A stretch of 64,000 nucleotides of DNA from Kitasatospora sp. NBC_01266 (GTDB lineage: Bacteria > Actinomycetota > Actinomycetes > Streptomycetales > Streptomycetaceae). The number at the start of each line of letters is the position of its first letter. Position 1 is the first letter of the stretch. Below, piece after piece: positions 1-7,003 of the stretch. The notes beneath the pieces are model-generated. The model worked only from the letters and a program-made list of their open reading frames with translations, did no database searches and was not told where the DNA came from. The stretch covers positions 7,626,001-7,690,000 of the forward strand of contig NZ_CP108458.1 of NCBI RefSeq assembly GCF_036242395.1, in the 5' to 3' direction. The position numbers were made by a program, and so were the translations under genes.

Positions 1-110
1 ACGTCGAGCGGCTGCTCGGCGCCGGCACCGTCCCCAACACCGCCGCCTTCGCCGCGCTCGGCACCGCTCCGGTCGGCACCGCTCCGGTCATCACCGAGGA
101 CGCCTCGTGA
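1..110 (+). CDS. ribE: Riboflavin synthase alpha chain, C-terminal end (partial)
   Basis: Only the last 35 codons are present, reading from base 3 to the TGA at 108-110. The tail begins VERLL, the usual end of the second lumazine-binding domain of riboflavin synthase, followed by an Ala/Thr/Pro-rich extension typical of actinomycete forms. The enzyme converts two 6,7-dimethyl-8-ribityllumazine molecules to riboflavin. The stop overlaps the GTG start of the next gene (GTGA, 107-110), so it is translationally coupled to the transporter and the rib genes behind it. The identification leans on that context because the fragment itself is short. Confidence 0.75.
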   Translation, partial: VERLLGAGTVPNTAAFAALGTAPVGTAPVITEDAS

Positions 111-754
111 ACTGGCTCAACAGTGTCGCCTTCTCGATATTCGGCGAGCACGTGAAGTGGACCGACATGATCGGCAACCTGCTGGGCCTGGGCGCGCTGG
201 CGCTCGGCTGGCGGCGCTCGATCTGGAGCTGGCCCACCCAACTCCTGTCCGGCGTCGTGCTGTTCGGCGCCTTCGCGTCGGGCCACCTGTCCGGGCTCGC
301 GGGTAAGCAGGTGATCGTGATGGTCACCGCCGTCTGGGGCTGGTTCCAGTGGCAGCGTGGGCGCCGCGACACCGGCGAGGTCCAGGTGCGGTTCGCCAGT
401 TGGACCGAACGCGCGGTCCTGGTCGGCGCCACCGCGCTGGCCACGGTGGGTGTGGCCCTGCTCTTCACCCACTACTCCTGGATGTCCTGGAGCCCGTGGT
501 CGGACGCCTACATCTTCACCGGCACCCTGGCGGCGATGGTCGCCCAGGCCCGGGGCTGGGTGGAGTTCTGGATCGCCTGGATCGCCGTCGACGTGGTCGG
601 CGTCCCGCTCGCCTTCAACAACGGCTACGCCTTCTCCGGCCTGACCTACTGCATCTACTTCGTGCTGGTGCTGCTGGGCCTGCGTGCCTGGTGGCTGCGC
701 AGCCGGGTAACCCGTCCGACCCCCACCTCGACCCTGCAGGGAGCAACGGCATGA
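107..754 (+). CDS. ribM: RibM/PnuC-type riboflavin transporter
   Basis: This 215-residue protein is strongly hydrophobic, with six to seven predicted membrane segments and many tryptophans, and it has the PnuC fold (WGWFQW near residue 78, WVEFWIAWIAVDVVG near 150). PnuC relatives usually move nicotinamide riboside, but the copy embedded in actinobacterial riboflavin operons is RibM, known in Streptomyces davaonensis and Corynebacterium as an energy-independent riboflavin carrier. The position between ribE and ribBA, with GTGA and ATGA overlaps on both sides, favours the RibM role. Transport of a related vitamin cannot be excluded from sequence alone. Confidence 0.85.
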   Translation: MNWLNSVAFSIFGEHVKWTDMIGNLLGLGALALGWRRSIWSWPTQLLSGVVLFGAFASGHLSGLAGKQVIVMVTAVWGWFQWQRGRRDTGEVQVRFASWTERAVLVGATALATVGVALLFTHYSWMSWSPWSDAYIFTGTLAAMVAQARGWVEFWIAWIAVDVVGVPLAFNNGYAFSGLTYCIYFVLVLLGLRAWWLRSRVTRPTPTSTLQGATA

Positions 755-2016
755 GCGGCACCAGCATGAGCAGCACTGCCACCGACCTCACCCTCGACCC
801 GGTCGAGCGCGCCGTCGCCGACATCGCGGCGGGCCGCGCCGTGATCGTGGTGGACGACGAGAACCGCGAGAACGAGGGCGACCTGATCTTCGCGGCCACC
901 GCCGCCACGCCCGAACTGCTCGCCTTCACCATCCGGTACACCTCCGGGGTGATCTGCGTGCCGGTCACCCAGGCGGACGCCGACCGGCTCAACCTGCCGC
1001 CGATGACCCGGGTGAACGAGGACCGCAAGGGCACGGCCTACACCGTCTCGGTCGACGCCCGCGAGGTGGAGGCGACCGGTATCTCCGCCGTCGATCGCGC
1101 GCTGACCGTCCGGCTGCTGGGTGAACCGACCAGCACCGCACAGGACTTCACCCGTCCGGGGCATGTCTTCCCGCTGCGCGCGGTGGACGGCGGGGTGCTG
1201 GTCCGCCCGGGTCACACCGAGGCCGGCGTGGACCTGGCCCGGCTCGCGGGGCTGCCCCCGGCCGCCGCGATCTGCGAGGTGGTCAACGACGACGGCACCA
1301 TGGCCCGGCTGCCCGAGCTGGTCGCCTTCGCCCGCGAGCACGGCCTGGCGATCATCTCGATCGAGGACCTGATCGCCTACCGCCGCCGCACCGAGCTGCA
1401 CGCGGAGCGCGTCGCGGTCACCAGCCTGCCCACTGTGCACGGCGAGTTCACGGCGGTCGGCTACCGCGGCACGATCGACGGCACCGAGCACATCGCGCTG
1501 GTCGCCGGCGGCCTGGATGCTGCCGGGCGGCTGCCGGACGGCGAGGACGTGCTGGTCCGGGTCCACTCCGAGTGCCTGACCGGCGATGTCCTCGGCTCGC
1601 TGCGCTGCGACTGCGGCCCGCAGCTGCAGGCCTCGCTGGAGCGGGTGGCCGAGGCGGGCCGGGGCGTGGTGCTCTACCTGCGCGGCCACGAGGGGCGCGG
1701 CATCGGCCTGGGCCACAAGCTGCGCGCCTACCAGCTGCAGGAGCAGGGCCACGACACGGTGGACGCCAACCTCGAGCTGGGCCTGCCGGCCGACGCCCGG
1801 GAGTACAGCGTCGCCGCCCAGATGCTCACCGACCTCGGGGTCCGCTCGCTGAGCCTGCTCACCAACAACCCGCAGAAGCTGGCCGCGCTCACCGAGCACG
1901 GGCTCAAGGTCAAGGGCCGGGAGCCGATCCCGGTGCAGGCGGGCGAGCACAACCTGGCCTACCTGCTGGCCAAGCGCGACCGGATGGGCCACGACCTGCC
2001 GTGGCTCGTCGGCTGA
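751..2016 (+). CDS. ribBA: Bifunctional 3,4-dihydroxy-2-butanone-4-phosphate synthase / GTP cyclohydrolase II
   Basis: The 421-residue protein joins both entry enzymes of riboflavin synthesis. Residues about 15-210 form the RibB domain (DDENRENEGDL metal/substrate loop, RPGHTEAGVDL). Residues about 215-415 form the RibA domain, with the zinc cysteines in SECLTGDVLGSLRCDCG and the GRGIGL loop. It turns ribulose 5-phosphate into the four-carbon unit and GTP into the diaminopyrimidine. Start ATG 751 overlaps the ribM stop (ATGA). An upstream in-frame extension exists, but the coupled ATG and the family length support this start. Confidence 0.95.
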   Translation: MSGTSMSSTATDLTLDPVERAVADIAAGRAVIVVDDENRENEGDLIFAATAATPELLAFTIRYTSGVICVPVTQADADRLNLPPMTRVNEDRKGTAYTVSVDAREVEATGISAVDRALTVRLLGEPTSTAQDFTRPGHVFPLRAVDGGVLVRPGHTEAGVDLARLAGLPPAAAICEVVNDDGTMARLPELVAFAREHGLAIISIEDLIAYRRRTELHAERVAVTSLPTVHGEFTAVGYRGTIDGTEHIALVAGGLDAAGRLPDGEDVLVRVHSECLTGDVLGSLRCDCGPQLQASLERVAEAGRGVVLYLRGHEGRGIGLGHKLRAYQLQEQGHDTVDANLELGLPADAREYSVAAQMLTDLGVRSLSLLTNNPQKLAALTEHGLKVKGREPIPVQAGEHNLAYLLAKRDRMGHDLPWLVG

Positions 2017-2034
2017 CCTGCCGACCGCCGACCC

Positions 2035-2079
2035 GCAACCAACCCACCGACAACGTCGCAACCAACCCACCGACAACGT
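2035..2079 (+). repeat. Two-copy 23-bp tandem repeat in the ribBA-ribH gap
   Basis: A 22-base block starting GCAACCAACCCACCGAC occurs at 2035-2056 and again, identically, at 2058-2079, giving a 23-bp period. The second copy runs into the ribosome binding site of ribH (AAGGAA, about 2080-2085). It looks like a local duplication in the spacer; no protein-binding role is evident. Confidence 0.8.
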
Positions 2080-2091
2080 AAGGAACCCAAC

Positions 2092-2565
2092 GTGAGCGGC
2101 CACGGAGCCCCCGAGCTGACCGTCGACAACGCCCAGGACCTGAAGGTCGCGGTGATCGCCGCCCAGTGGCACACCCAGGTGATGGACGGGCTGCTGGACG
2201 GCGCCCGGCGCGCCCTGAAGGAGCTGGGCATCACCGAGTCCACCGTCGTGCGGGTGCCCGGCACCTTCGAGCTGCCGGTCGCCGCCCAGCGGCTGGCCGA
2301 GCGCGGCTACCACGCGGTGATCGCCCTCGGCGTGGTGATCCGCGGCGGCACCCCGCACTTCGACTACGTCTGCCAGGCGGCCACCGTCGGGCTCACCGAG
2401 GTGAGCGTGCGCACCGGCGTGCCGGTCGGCTTCGGCGTGCTGACCTGCGACAACGAGGAGCAGGCGATCGACCGGGCGGGTCTGCCGGGGTCGGCCGAGG
2501 ACAAGGGCCACGAGGCGGTCACCGCGGCGGTGGCCACCGCGGCCACGCTGCGCGCGCTGGGCTGA
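2092..2565 (+). CDS. ribH: 6,7-dimethyl-8-ribityllumazine synthase
   Basis: The 157-residue protein carries the lumazine synthase signature: AAQWHTQVMDGLLDGA near residue 24, VPGTFELPVAAQ near 52, the phosphate-binding region ALGVVIRGGTPHFDYV near 75, and TCDNEEQAIDRAG near 121. It condenses the ribBA four-carbon product with the ribitylaminopyrimidine and normally forms an icosahedral capsid. The GTG start at 2092 is set by an AAGGAA ribosome binding site. It is the last gene of the rib operon; a long hairpin follows 10 bases after the stop. Confidence 0.96.
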   Translation: MSGHGAPELTVDNAQDLKVAVIAAQWHTQVMDGLLDGARRALKELGITESTVVRVPGTFELPVAAQRLAERGYHAVIALGVVIRGGTPHFDYVCQAATVGLTEVSVRTGVPVGFGVLTCDNEEQAIDRAGLPGSAEDKGHEAVTAAVATAATLRALG

Positions 2566-2575
2566 GCCCTCGGCC

Positions 2576-2633
2576 GTGGGAAGGTCCCGGCGCGGTGTCC
2601 AGCGCCGTGTCCACCGTCCGGGACGCTTCCCAC
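2576..2633 (+). terminator. Long hairpin ending the rib operon
   Basis: Left arm GTGGGAAGGTCCCGG (2576-2590) pairs with CCGGGAC plus CTTCCCAC (2618-2633), giving a 15-bp stem with one bulged G at 2625. The loop can itself fold. There is no U tract, as is common for actinomycete terminators. It separates rib from his transcription. Confidence 0.65.
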
Positions 2634-2667
2634 CCACCGCGCGATACCCCGTATGGTGAATGCCATC

Positions 2668-2940
2668 ATGGCTTCCAAGACATTCGAGGAGCTCTTCGTC
2701 GAGCTCCAGCAGAAGGCCGCCACTGGCGACCCCGCGTCCTCCCGTACCGCCCAGCTCGTCGAGCAGGGGGTCCATGCCATCGGCAAGAAGGTGGTCGAGG
2801 AAGCGGCCGAGGTCTGGATGGCCGCGGAGTTCCAGACCAAGGAGCAGACCGCCGAGGAGATCTCGCAGCTGCTGTACCACCTTCAGGTGATGATGGTCGC
2901 CCGCGGCCTGACGCTCGACGACGTCTACGCCTACCTCTGA
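2668..2940 (+). CDS. hisE: Phosphoribosyl-ATP pyrophosphatase
   Basis: The 90-residue protein from ATG 2668 (MASKTFEEL) matches actinomycete HisE, an all-alpha NTP-pyrophosphohydrolase fold with GKKVVEEAAEVWMAA and the acidic metal ligands of the MazG-like superfamily. It catalyses step two of histidine synthesis, PR-ATP to PR-AMP. An alternative ATG at 2653 adds MVNAI, but family length and a -10-like TATGGT at 2652-2657 favour the internal start, possibly with a very short leader. It precedes hisG by 63 bases in the same orientation. Confidence 0.93.
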   Translation: MASKTFEELFVELQQKAATGDPASSRTAQLVEQGVHAIGKKVVEEAAEVWMAAEFQTKEQTAEEISQLLYHLQVMMVARGLTLDDVYAYL

Positions 2941-3003
2941 CCCACCCCTCTTACACTCCGCAAACCCCACCGCACCGCTCCCACAGCGAAGGATCGTCCT
3001 CTC

Positions 3004-3849
3004 ATGCTGCGCATCGCCCTCCCCAACAAGGGTTCGCTCTCGGGTCCCGCGGCGGAGATGCTCCATGAGGCCGGGTACCGCCAGCGCAAGGACCCCAAGG
3101 AACTGGTGCTGGTCGACCCCGAGAACCAGGTGGAGTTCTTCTTCCTGCGTCCGCGTGACATCGCGGTCTACGTCGGCTCCGGCCGGCTGGACGTCGGCAT
3201 CACCGGCCGCGACCTGCTGCTGGACTCCGCCGCGGGCGCCGAGGAGGTCCTCGCGCTCGGCTTCAGCGGCTCGACCTTCCGGTTCGCCGGTCCGGCCGGC
3301 TCGCCCAAGGACGTGCACGGCCTGCAGGGCCTGCGGATCGCCACCTCCTACACCGGCCTGGTCGAGCAGCACCTGGCCGAGCACGGTGTCAGCGCGACCG
3401 TGACCAAGCTGGACGGCGCGGTGGAGACCGCGGTCCAGCTGGGTGTGGCCGACGTGATCGCCGACGTGGTCGAGACCGGCACCAGCCTGCGCAACGCCGG
3501 CCTGGAGGTGTTCGGCGACCCGATCCTGATCTCGGACGCCGTGGTGATCCGGCCCAAGGGCGCCGGCGAGGACTCCCGGGTCGAGCAGTTCATGCGCCGG
3601 CTGCAGGGTGTCCTGGTGGCCCGCCGCTACGTGCTGATGGACTACGACATCCGGGCCGAGAAGGTCGGCGAGGCGGTCGCGCTGACCCCGGGCCTGGAGT
3701 CGCCCACCGTCTCCCCGCTGCACACCGAGGGCTGGGTGGCGGTCCGCTCGATGGTGCTCCGCAAGGAGGCCCAGCGGATCATGGACGACCTGTGGGGCAT
3801 CGGCGCCCGCGGCGTCCTGGTGACCAACATCCACGCCTGCCGCCTCTGA
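3004..3849 (+). CDS. hisG: ATP phosphoribosyltransferase (long form)
   Basis: At 281 residues this is the long HisG form: periplasmic-binding-like catalytic domains (LRIALPNKGSL at the N-terminus, GITGRDLL near 62, VADVIADVVETGTSLR near 150), then a C-terminal HisG_C/ACT-like domain from about 210 for histidine feedback. It makes phosphoribosyl-ATP from ATP and PRPP and needs no HisZ. The ribosome binding site GAAGGA lies near 2990. Its stop overlaps the next gene (TGATG at 3847-3851), so the PH-domain protein is co-translated. Confidence 0.96.
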   Translation: MLRIALPNKGSLSGPAAEMLHEAGYRQRKDPKELVLVDPENQVEFFFLRPRDIAVYVGSGRLDVGITGRDLLLDSAAGAEEVLALGFSGSTFRFAGPAGSPKDVHGLQGLRIATSYTGLVEQHLAEHGVSATVTKLDGAVETAVQLGVADVIADVVETGTSLRNAGLEVFGDPILISDAVVIRPKGAGEDSRVEQFMRRLQGVLVARRYVLMDYDIRAEKVGEAVALTPGLESPTVSPLHTEGWVAVRSMVLRKEAQRIMDDLWGIGARGVLVTNIHACRL

Positions 3850-4346
3850 TGCGCACGTCCGGGAGCCCCGCCGCCATGTCTGCCGCCGCCACCGAACTGC
3901 CCGCCCTGCCGCTCAGCTGGGCGCCGCGCCGCAACCGCCTGGTGCTGCTGCCGGCCAGTGCGGTGCTGATCGTGGTCTTCGTCGGCATGGCGCTGCTGCT
4001 CCCGGCGAGCTGGCAGCTGAACGACCGGATCATGCTCACTCTGCTGGGCCTGGTCTTCTCCGGGGTGGGCCTGATGCTGGCCCGCCCCCGGGTGGACGCG
4101 GACGCGGACGGGGTGACCGTGGTCAACTTCGTCCGCACCCGCCGCCTGCACTGGGCCGAGATCGTCCGGGTGAACCTGCGCCAGGGCGACCCCTGGGTGA
4201 CCCTCGACCTCACCGACGGGACCTCGCTGGCCGCCGTCGGCATCCAGCCCGGTGGCGGGCACGAGCAGGCGGTCCGGGCCGCCCGGGGGCTGCGCGACCT
4301 GGCCGAGGCGCACGGTGTCACCGGCGAGCCGGCCACCACGGCCTGA
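3849..4346 (+). CDS. PH-domain membrane protein following hisG
   Basis: The 165-residue protein has two hydrophobic helices (about residues 33-52 and 60-78) and then a bacterial PH-like domain (DADGVTVVNFVRTRRLHWAEI, then DLTDGTSLAAVGIQPGG). Such small PH proteins follow hisG in many actinobacteria; their function is unknown, and membrane anchoring with the PH fold facing the cytoplasm is the likely arrangement. ATG 3849 overlaps the hisG TGA; a second ATG at 3876 is possible and would remove nine residues. Confidence 0.8.
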   Translation: MRTSGSPAAMSAAATELPALPLSWAPRRNRLVLLPASAVLIVVFVGMALLLPASWQLNDRIMLTLLGLVFSGVGLMLARPRVDADADGVTVVNFVRTRRLHWAEIVRVNLRQGDPWVTLDLTDGTSLAAVGIQPGGGHEQAVRAARGLRDLAEAHGVTGEPATTA

Positions 4347-4556
4347 GGCCGCTCACCCTCTGGGATCGTTCGCGGTACCCCTGCGCGGGCCCTTGCCAAA
4401 ACATCGAACAGGTATCGTCTAACCTGGTAAAGACAGGGCAAAACCGGCCCTGACCCTGGGCCCGCGACCTGAGGAGTGACTCTCCCCCTCGATGGACGAT
4501 CCGTCCGGTAGTACCCCCGCCGCCTGCCTCTGCGAGCCTCGAGAGCGAGCGGCGCT
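4347..4556 (+). promoter_or_regulatory. Structured leader and promoter region of the CNNM pair
   Basis: This 210-base gap holds a TTGCCA (4393-4398) and a TATCGT/CGTCTAA block (4413-4422) that could form a promoter with non-ideal spacing. Downstream are small inverted repeats: CAGGGC/GCCCTG (4434-4452), GAG-TGA-CTC near 4472 and GGAC/GTCC around 4493-4505. The 130-base transcribed part before GTG 4557 is therefore likely folded. It does not match a riboswitch class I can name. Confidence 0.35.
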
Positions 4557-5882
4557 GTGACCACCGCCTGGCTCCTGCTGCTCGCGGCCTTCCTGCTGAT
4601 CCTCGCCAACGGCCTCTTCGTCGCCGCCGAGTTCTCCTTCGTGACCGTGGACCGCGGCTCGGTGGAGCGGGCCGCGCAGGCCGGCGACCGGCGCGCGGTG
4701 GGTCTGCGCAAGGCGCTGCACCGCCTCTCCTTCGAACTCTCCGGCGCCCAGCTCGGCATCACCATCACCTCGCTGGTGGTCGGCATGCTCGCCGAGCCGG
4801 CCCTCACCACGCTGCTCGGCCCGGTGTTCAGCGGGCTCGGCGTGCCCTCCGGTACCGCCACCGGGCTGGCCGTGGTGGTGGGCCTGCTGGTCGCCACCGT
4901 GCTGCAGATGGTGATCGGCGAGCTGGTCCCGAAGAACTGGGCGATCTCCCGCCCGCTGCAGGTGGCCCGTGCGGTCGCCGCGCCGCAGCGCCTCTTCTCG
5001 ATCGTCTGCCGGCCGCTGATCGCGGTGCTCAACGGCTGCGCCAACCGCCTGGTGCGAGCGTTCGGGATGGAGCCGATGGAGCAGCTGGGGCACGCCCGCA
5101 CCCCCGGCGAGCTGGCCTTCCTGGCCCGGCACTCGGCCAGGGCGGGCGCGATAGAGGAGGACGCCGCACTGCTCTTCGTGCGCACCCTGAACCTGGCCGA
5201 GCTGACCGCCGAGAGCGTGATGACGCCCCGGGTCGACGTCGCCGCGCTGCAGCACGACGCCACCGCCGCCGACGTGGTCAACCTCACCCGGGCCACCGGC
5301 TTCTCCCGGTTCCCGGTCTACCTGGACAGCCTGGACGAGGTCACCGGGACGATCACCCTCAAGGACGCCCTCGCGGTGCCGGCCGAGCGCCGCGCCGAGG
5401 TGCGGATCGCCGAACTGGCCGGCCCACCGCTGCTGGTGCCCGAGACGCTGCCGGCCGAGCGGCTGCTCGAACAGCTGCGCCGCCGCCAGCCGATGGCGAT
5501 CGTGATCGACGAGTACGGCGGCACGGCGGGCGTGGTCACCCTGGAGGACATCGTCGAGGAGCTCGTCGGCGAGGTGCGCGACGAACACGACCCGGGCAGC
5601 GCCCCCGAGTTGCTCGCCGTCCCGCCGGTGGCCGGAGCGCCGGCCTGGCTGGCGGACGGCCGGGCCAGGATCGACCAGCTGGCCGGGATCGGGCTGAACG
5701 CCCCGCACGGCCCGTACGAGACGCTGGCCGGGCTGCTGGCCGACCTGCTGGGCCGGATCCCGGCCCCCGGCGACCAGGTCTCGCTGCCCGGCTGGGAGTT
5801 GACCGTGCAGGCGGTGGACCGCCACCGCACCACCCGGGTGCGGCTGCTGCGCCTGCCCGAGGCGGGGAAGGACCGGCTGTGA
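4557..5882 (+). CDS. CNNM/CorC family membrane protein with CBS domains (first of pair)
   Basis: The 441-residue protein has the CNNM (DUF21) membrane domain at residues 1-190 (LANGLFVAAEFSFVTVDR, VIGELVPKNWAI), a CBS pair at about 205-335 (FSRFPVYLDSLDEVTG, EYGGTAGVVTLEDIVEEL) and a C-terminal CorC_HlyC domain at about 355-435. Relatives are called hemolysin-like, but the family is tied to magnesium or other divalent-ion efflux and homeostasis with nucleotide binding by CBS. The start is GTG 4557; the stop overlaps the second copy (GTGA). Confidence 0.88.
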   Translation: MTTAWLLLLAAFLLILANGLFVAAEFSFVTVDRGSVERAAQAGDRRAVGLRKALHRLSFELSGAQLGITITSLVVGMLAEPALTTLLGPVFSGLGVPSGTATGLAVVVGLLVATVLQMVIGELVPKNWAISRPLQVARAVAAPQRLFSIVCRPLIAVLNGCANRLVRAFGMEPMEQLGHARTPGELAFLARHSARAGAIEEDAALLFVRTLNLAELTAESVMTPRVDVAALQHDATAADVVNLTRATGFSRFPVYLDSLDEVTGTITLKDALAVPAERRAEVRIAELAGPPLLVPETLPAERLLEQLRRRQPMAIVIDEYGGTAGVVTLEDIVEELVGEVRDEHDPGSAPELLAVPPVAGAPAWLADGRARIDQLAGIGLNAPHGPYETLAGLLADLLGRIPAPGDQVSLPGWELTVQAVDRHRTTRVRLLRLPEAGKDRL

Positions 5883-6919
5883 TCTTCCTCCAGCTCTTCG
5901 CCTCGCTGCTGCTGCTGCTCGGCAACGCCTACTTCGTCGGCGCCGAGTTCGCGGTGATCTCGGTGCGCCGCAGCCAGGTCGAGCCGCTCGCCGAGGCCGG
6001 TGACCGGCGGGCCCGGCAGGTGCTGCACGCGCTGTCCAATGTCTCGGCCCTGCTGGCCGCCGCCCAACTGGGCATCACGGTCTGCTCGCTGCTGCTCGGC
6101 GCGCTCGCCGAGCCGACCATCGCCCACCTGCTGGAGGGGCCGTTCCAGGCCGTCGGCATCCCGGCGGGCCTGGTCCACCCGGCCTCCTACGCGCTGGCGC
6201 TTGCCCTGGTGGTCTTCCTGCACATGGTGATCGGCGAGATGGTGCCGAAGAACGTGGCACTCGCCGCGCCGGAGCGGGCCGTGCTGCTGCTCGGCCCGCC
6301 GCTGGTGCGGCTGGCCCGGCTGCTGGCGCCGGCGATCCGCTTCCTGAACGCCTTCGCCAACCGGCTGCTGCGGCTCTTCAAGGTCGAGTCGAAGGACGAG
6401 GTGGAGTCGGTCTTCACCGCTGAGCAACTGCTCTGGATCCTCGCCGAGTCACGGGCCGCCGGGCTGCTCGCGGCCGCCGAGCAGGAGCGGCTGGAGGACG
6501 CCCTGGAGCTGGGCCACCGCCCGGTCCGCGAGGTGCTGCTGCCGTTCGACCAGTTGGTGACCGTCGACCCGGCGGTCACCGCCCGCGGGCTGGAGCAGCG
6601 GGCGCTGGCCACCGGCTTCTCCCGCTTCCCGGTGGTCGACGCGGACCGGGAGATCCTCGGCTACCTGCACCTCAAGGACGTCCTGGAGATGGAAGACCCG
6701 GACGCCCCGGTCCCGGTCCGGCTCTGGCGCCCGGTCACCGTGGTCGGCGACCACCTCCCGCTGGACGACGCTCTCACCGCGATGCGCCGGGCCGCCGCCC
6801 ACGTGGCGGCGGTGACCGATGCGCGGGGGCAGGTGCTGGGGCTGGTCACGCTGGAGGACGTGCTGGAGGAGCTGGTGGGGGAGATGCACGACCCGGACCA
6901 CCGGCATGTGACGGCCTGA
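5879..6919 (+). CDS. CNNM/CorC family membrane protein (second of pair, no CorC_HlyC tail)
   Basis: The 346-residue paralogue of the preceding gene has the CNNM membrane domain (NAYFVGAEFAVISVRR, MVIGEMVPKNVAL) and a CBS pair (FSRFPVVDADREILGYLHLKD, GQVLGLVTLEDVLEELVGEM) but ends right after the second CBS, lacking the C-terminal CorC_HlyC domain. GTG 5879 overlaps the upstream stop, so both are made together, probably as a heteromeric ion-handling complex. Such tandem CNNM pairs are common in actinomycetes. The specific ion is not deducible. Confidence 0.87.
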   Translation: MIFLQLFASLLLLLGNAYFVGAEFAVISVRRSQVEPLAEAGDRRARQVLHALSNVSALLAAAQLGITVCSLLLGALAEPTIAHLLEGPFQAVGIPAGLVHPASYALALALVVFLHMVIGEMVPKNVALAAPERAVLLLGPPLVRLARLLAPAIRFLNAFANRLLRLFKVESKDEVESVFTAEQLLWILAESRAAGLLAAAEQERLEDALELGHRPVREVLLPFDQLVTVDPAVTARGLEQRALATGFSRFPVVDADREILGYLHLKDVLEMEDPDAPVPVRLWRPVTVVGDHLPLDDALTAMRRAAAHVAAVTDARGQVLGLVTLEDVLEELVGEMHDPDHRHVTA

Positions 6920-7003
6920 CGCGCGGGCTCGGACGGTGTGACGCCGGGGCTCGGACGGCCTGGCGTTCGAGCCCGGGGAGTCGCCGATCGGCGGCCGGGG
7001 CGG

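Noticed and set aside
655..3834. Very long open frame on the minus strand across the rib-his genes
   Set aside because: It is antisense to five well-identified genes and its codons lack the third-position GC pattern of a real gene; high GC produces such frames.
4347..4556. M-box or guanidine-II riboswitch
   Set aside because: The conserved M-box blocks and the paired ACGR-loop hairpins of guanidine-II are not both present; only one ACGA loop is seen.
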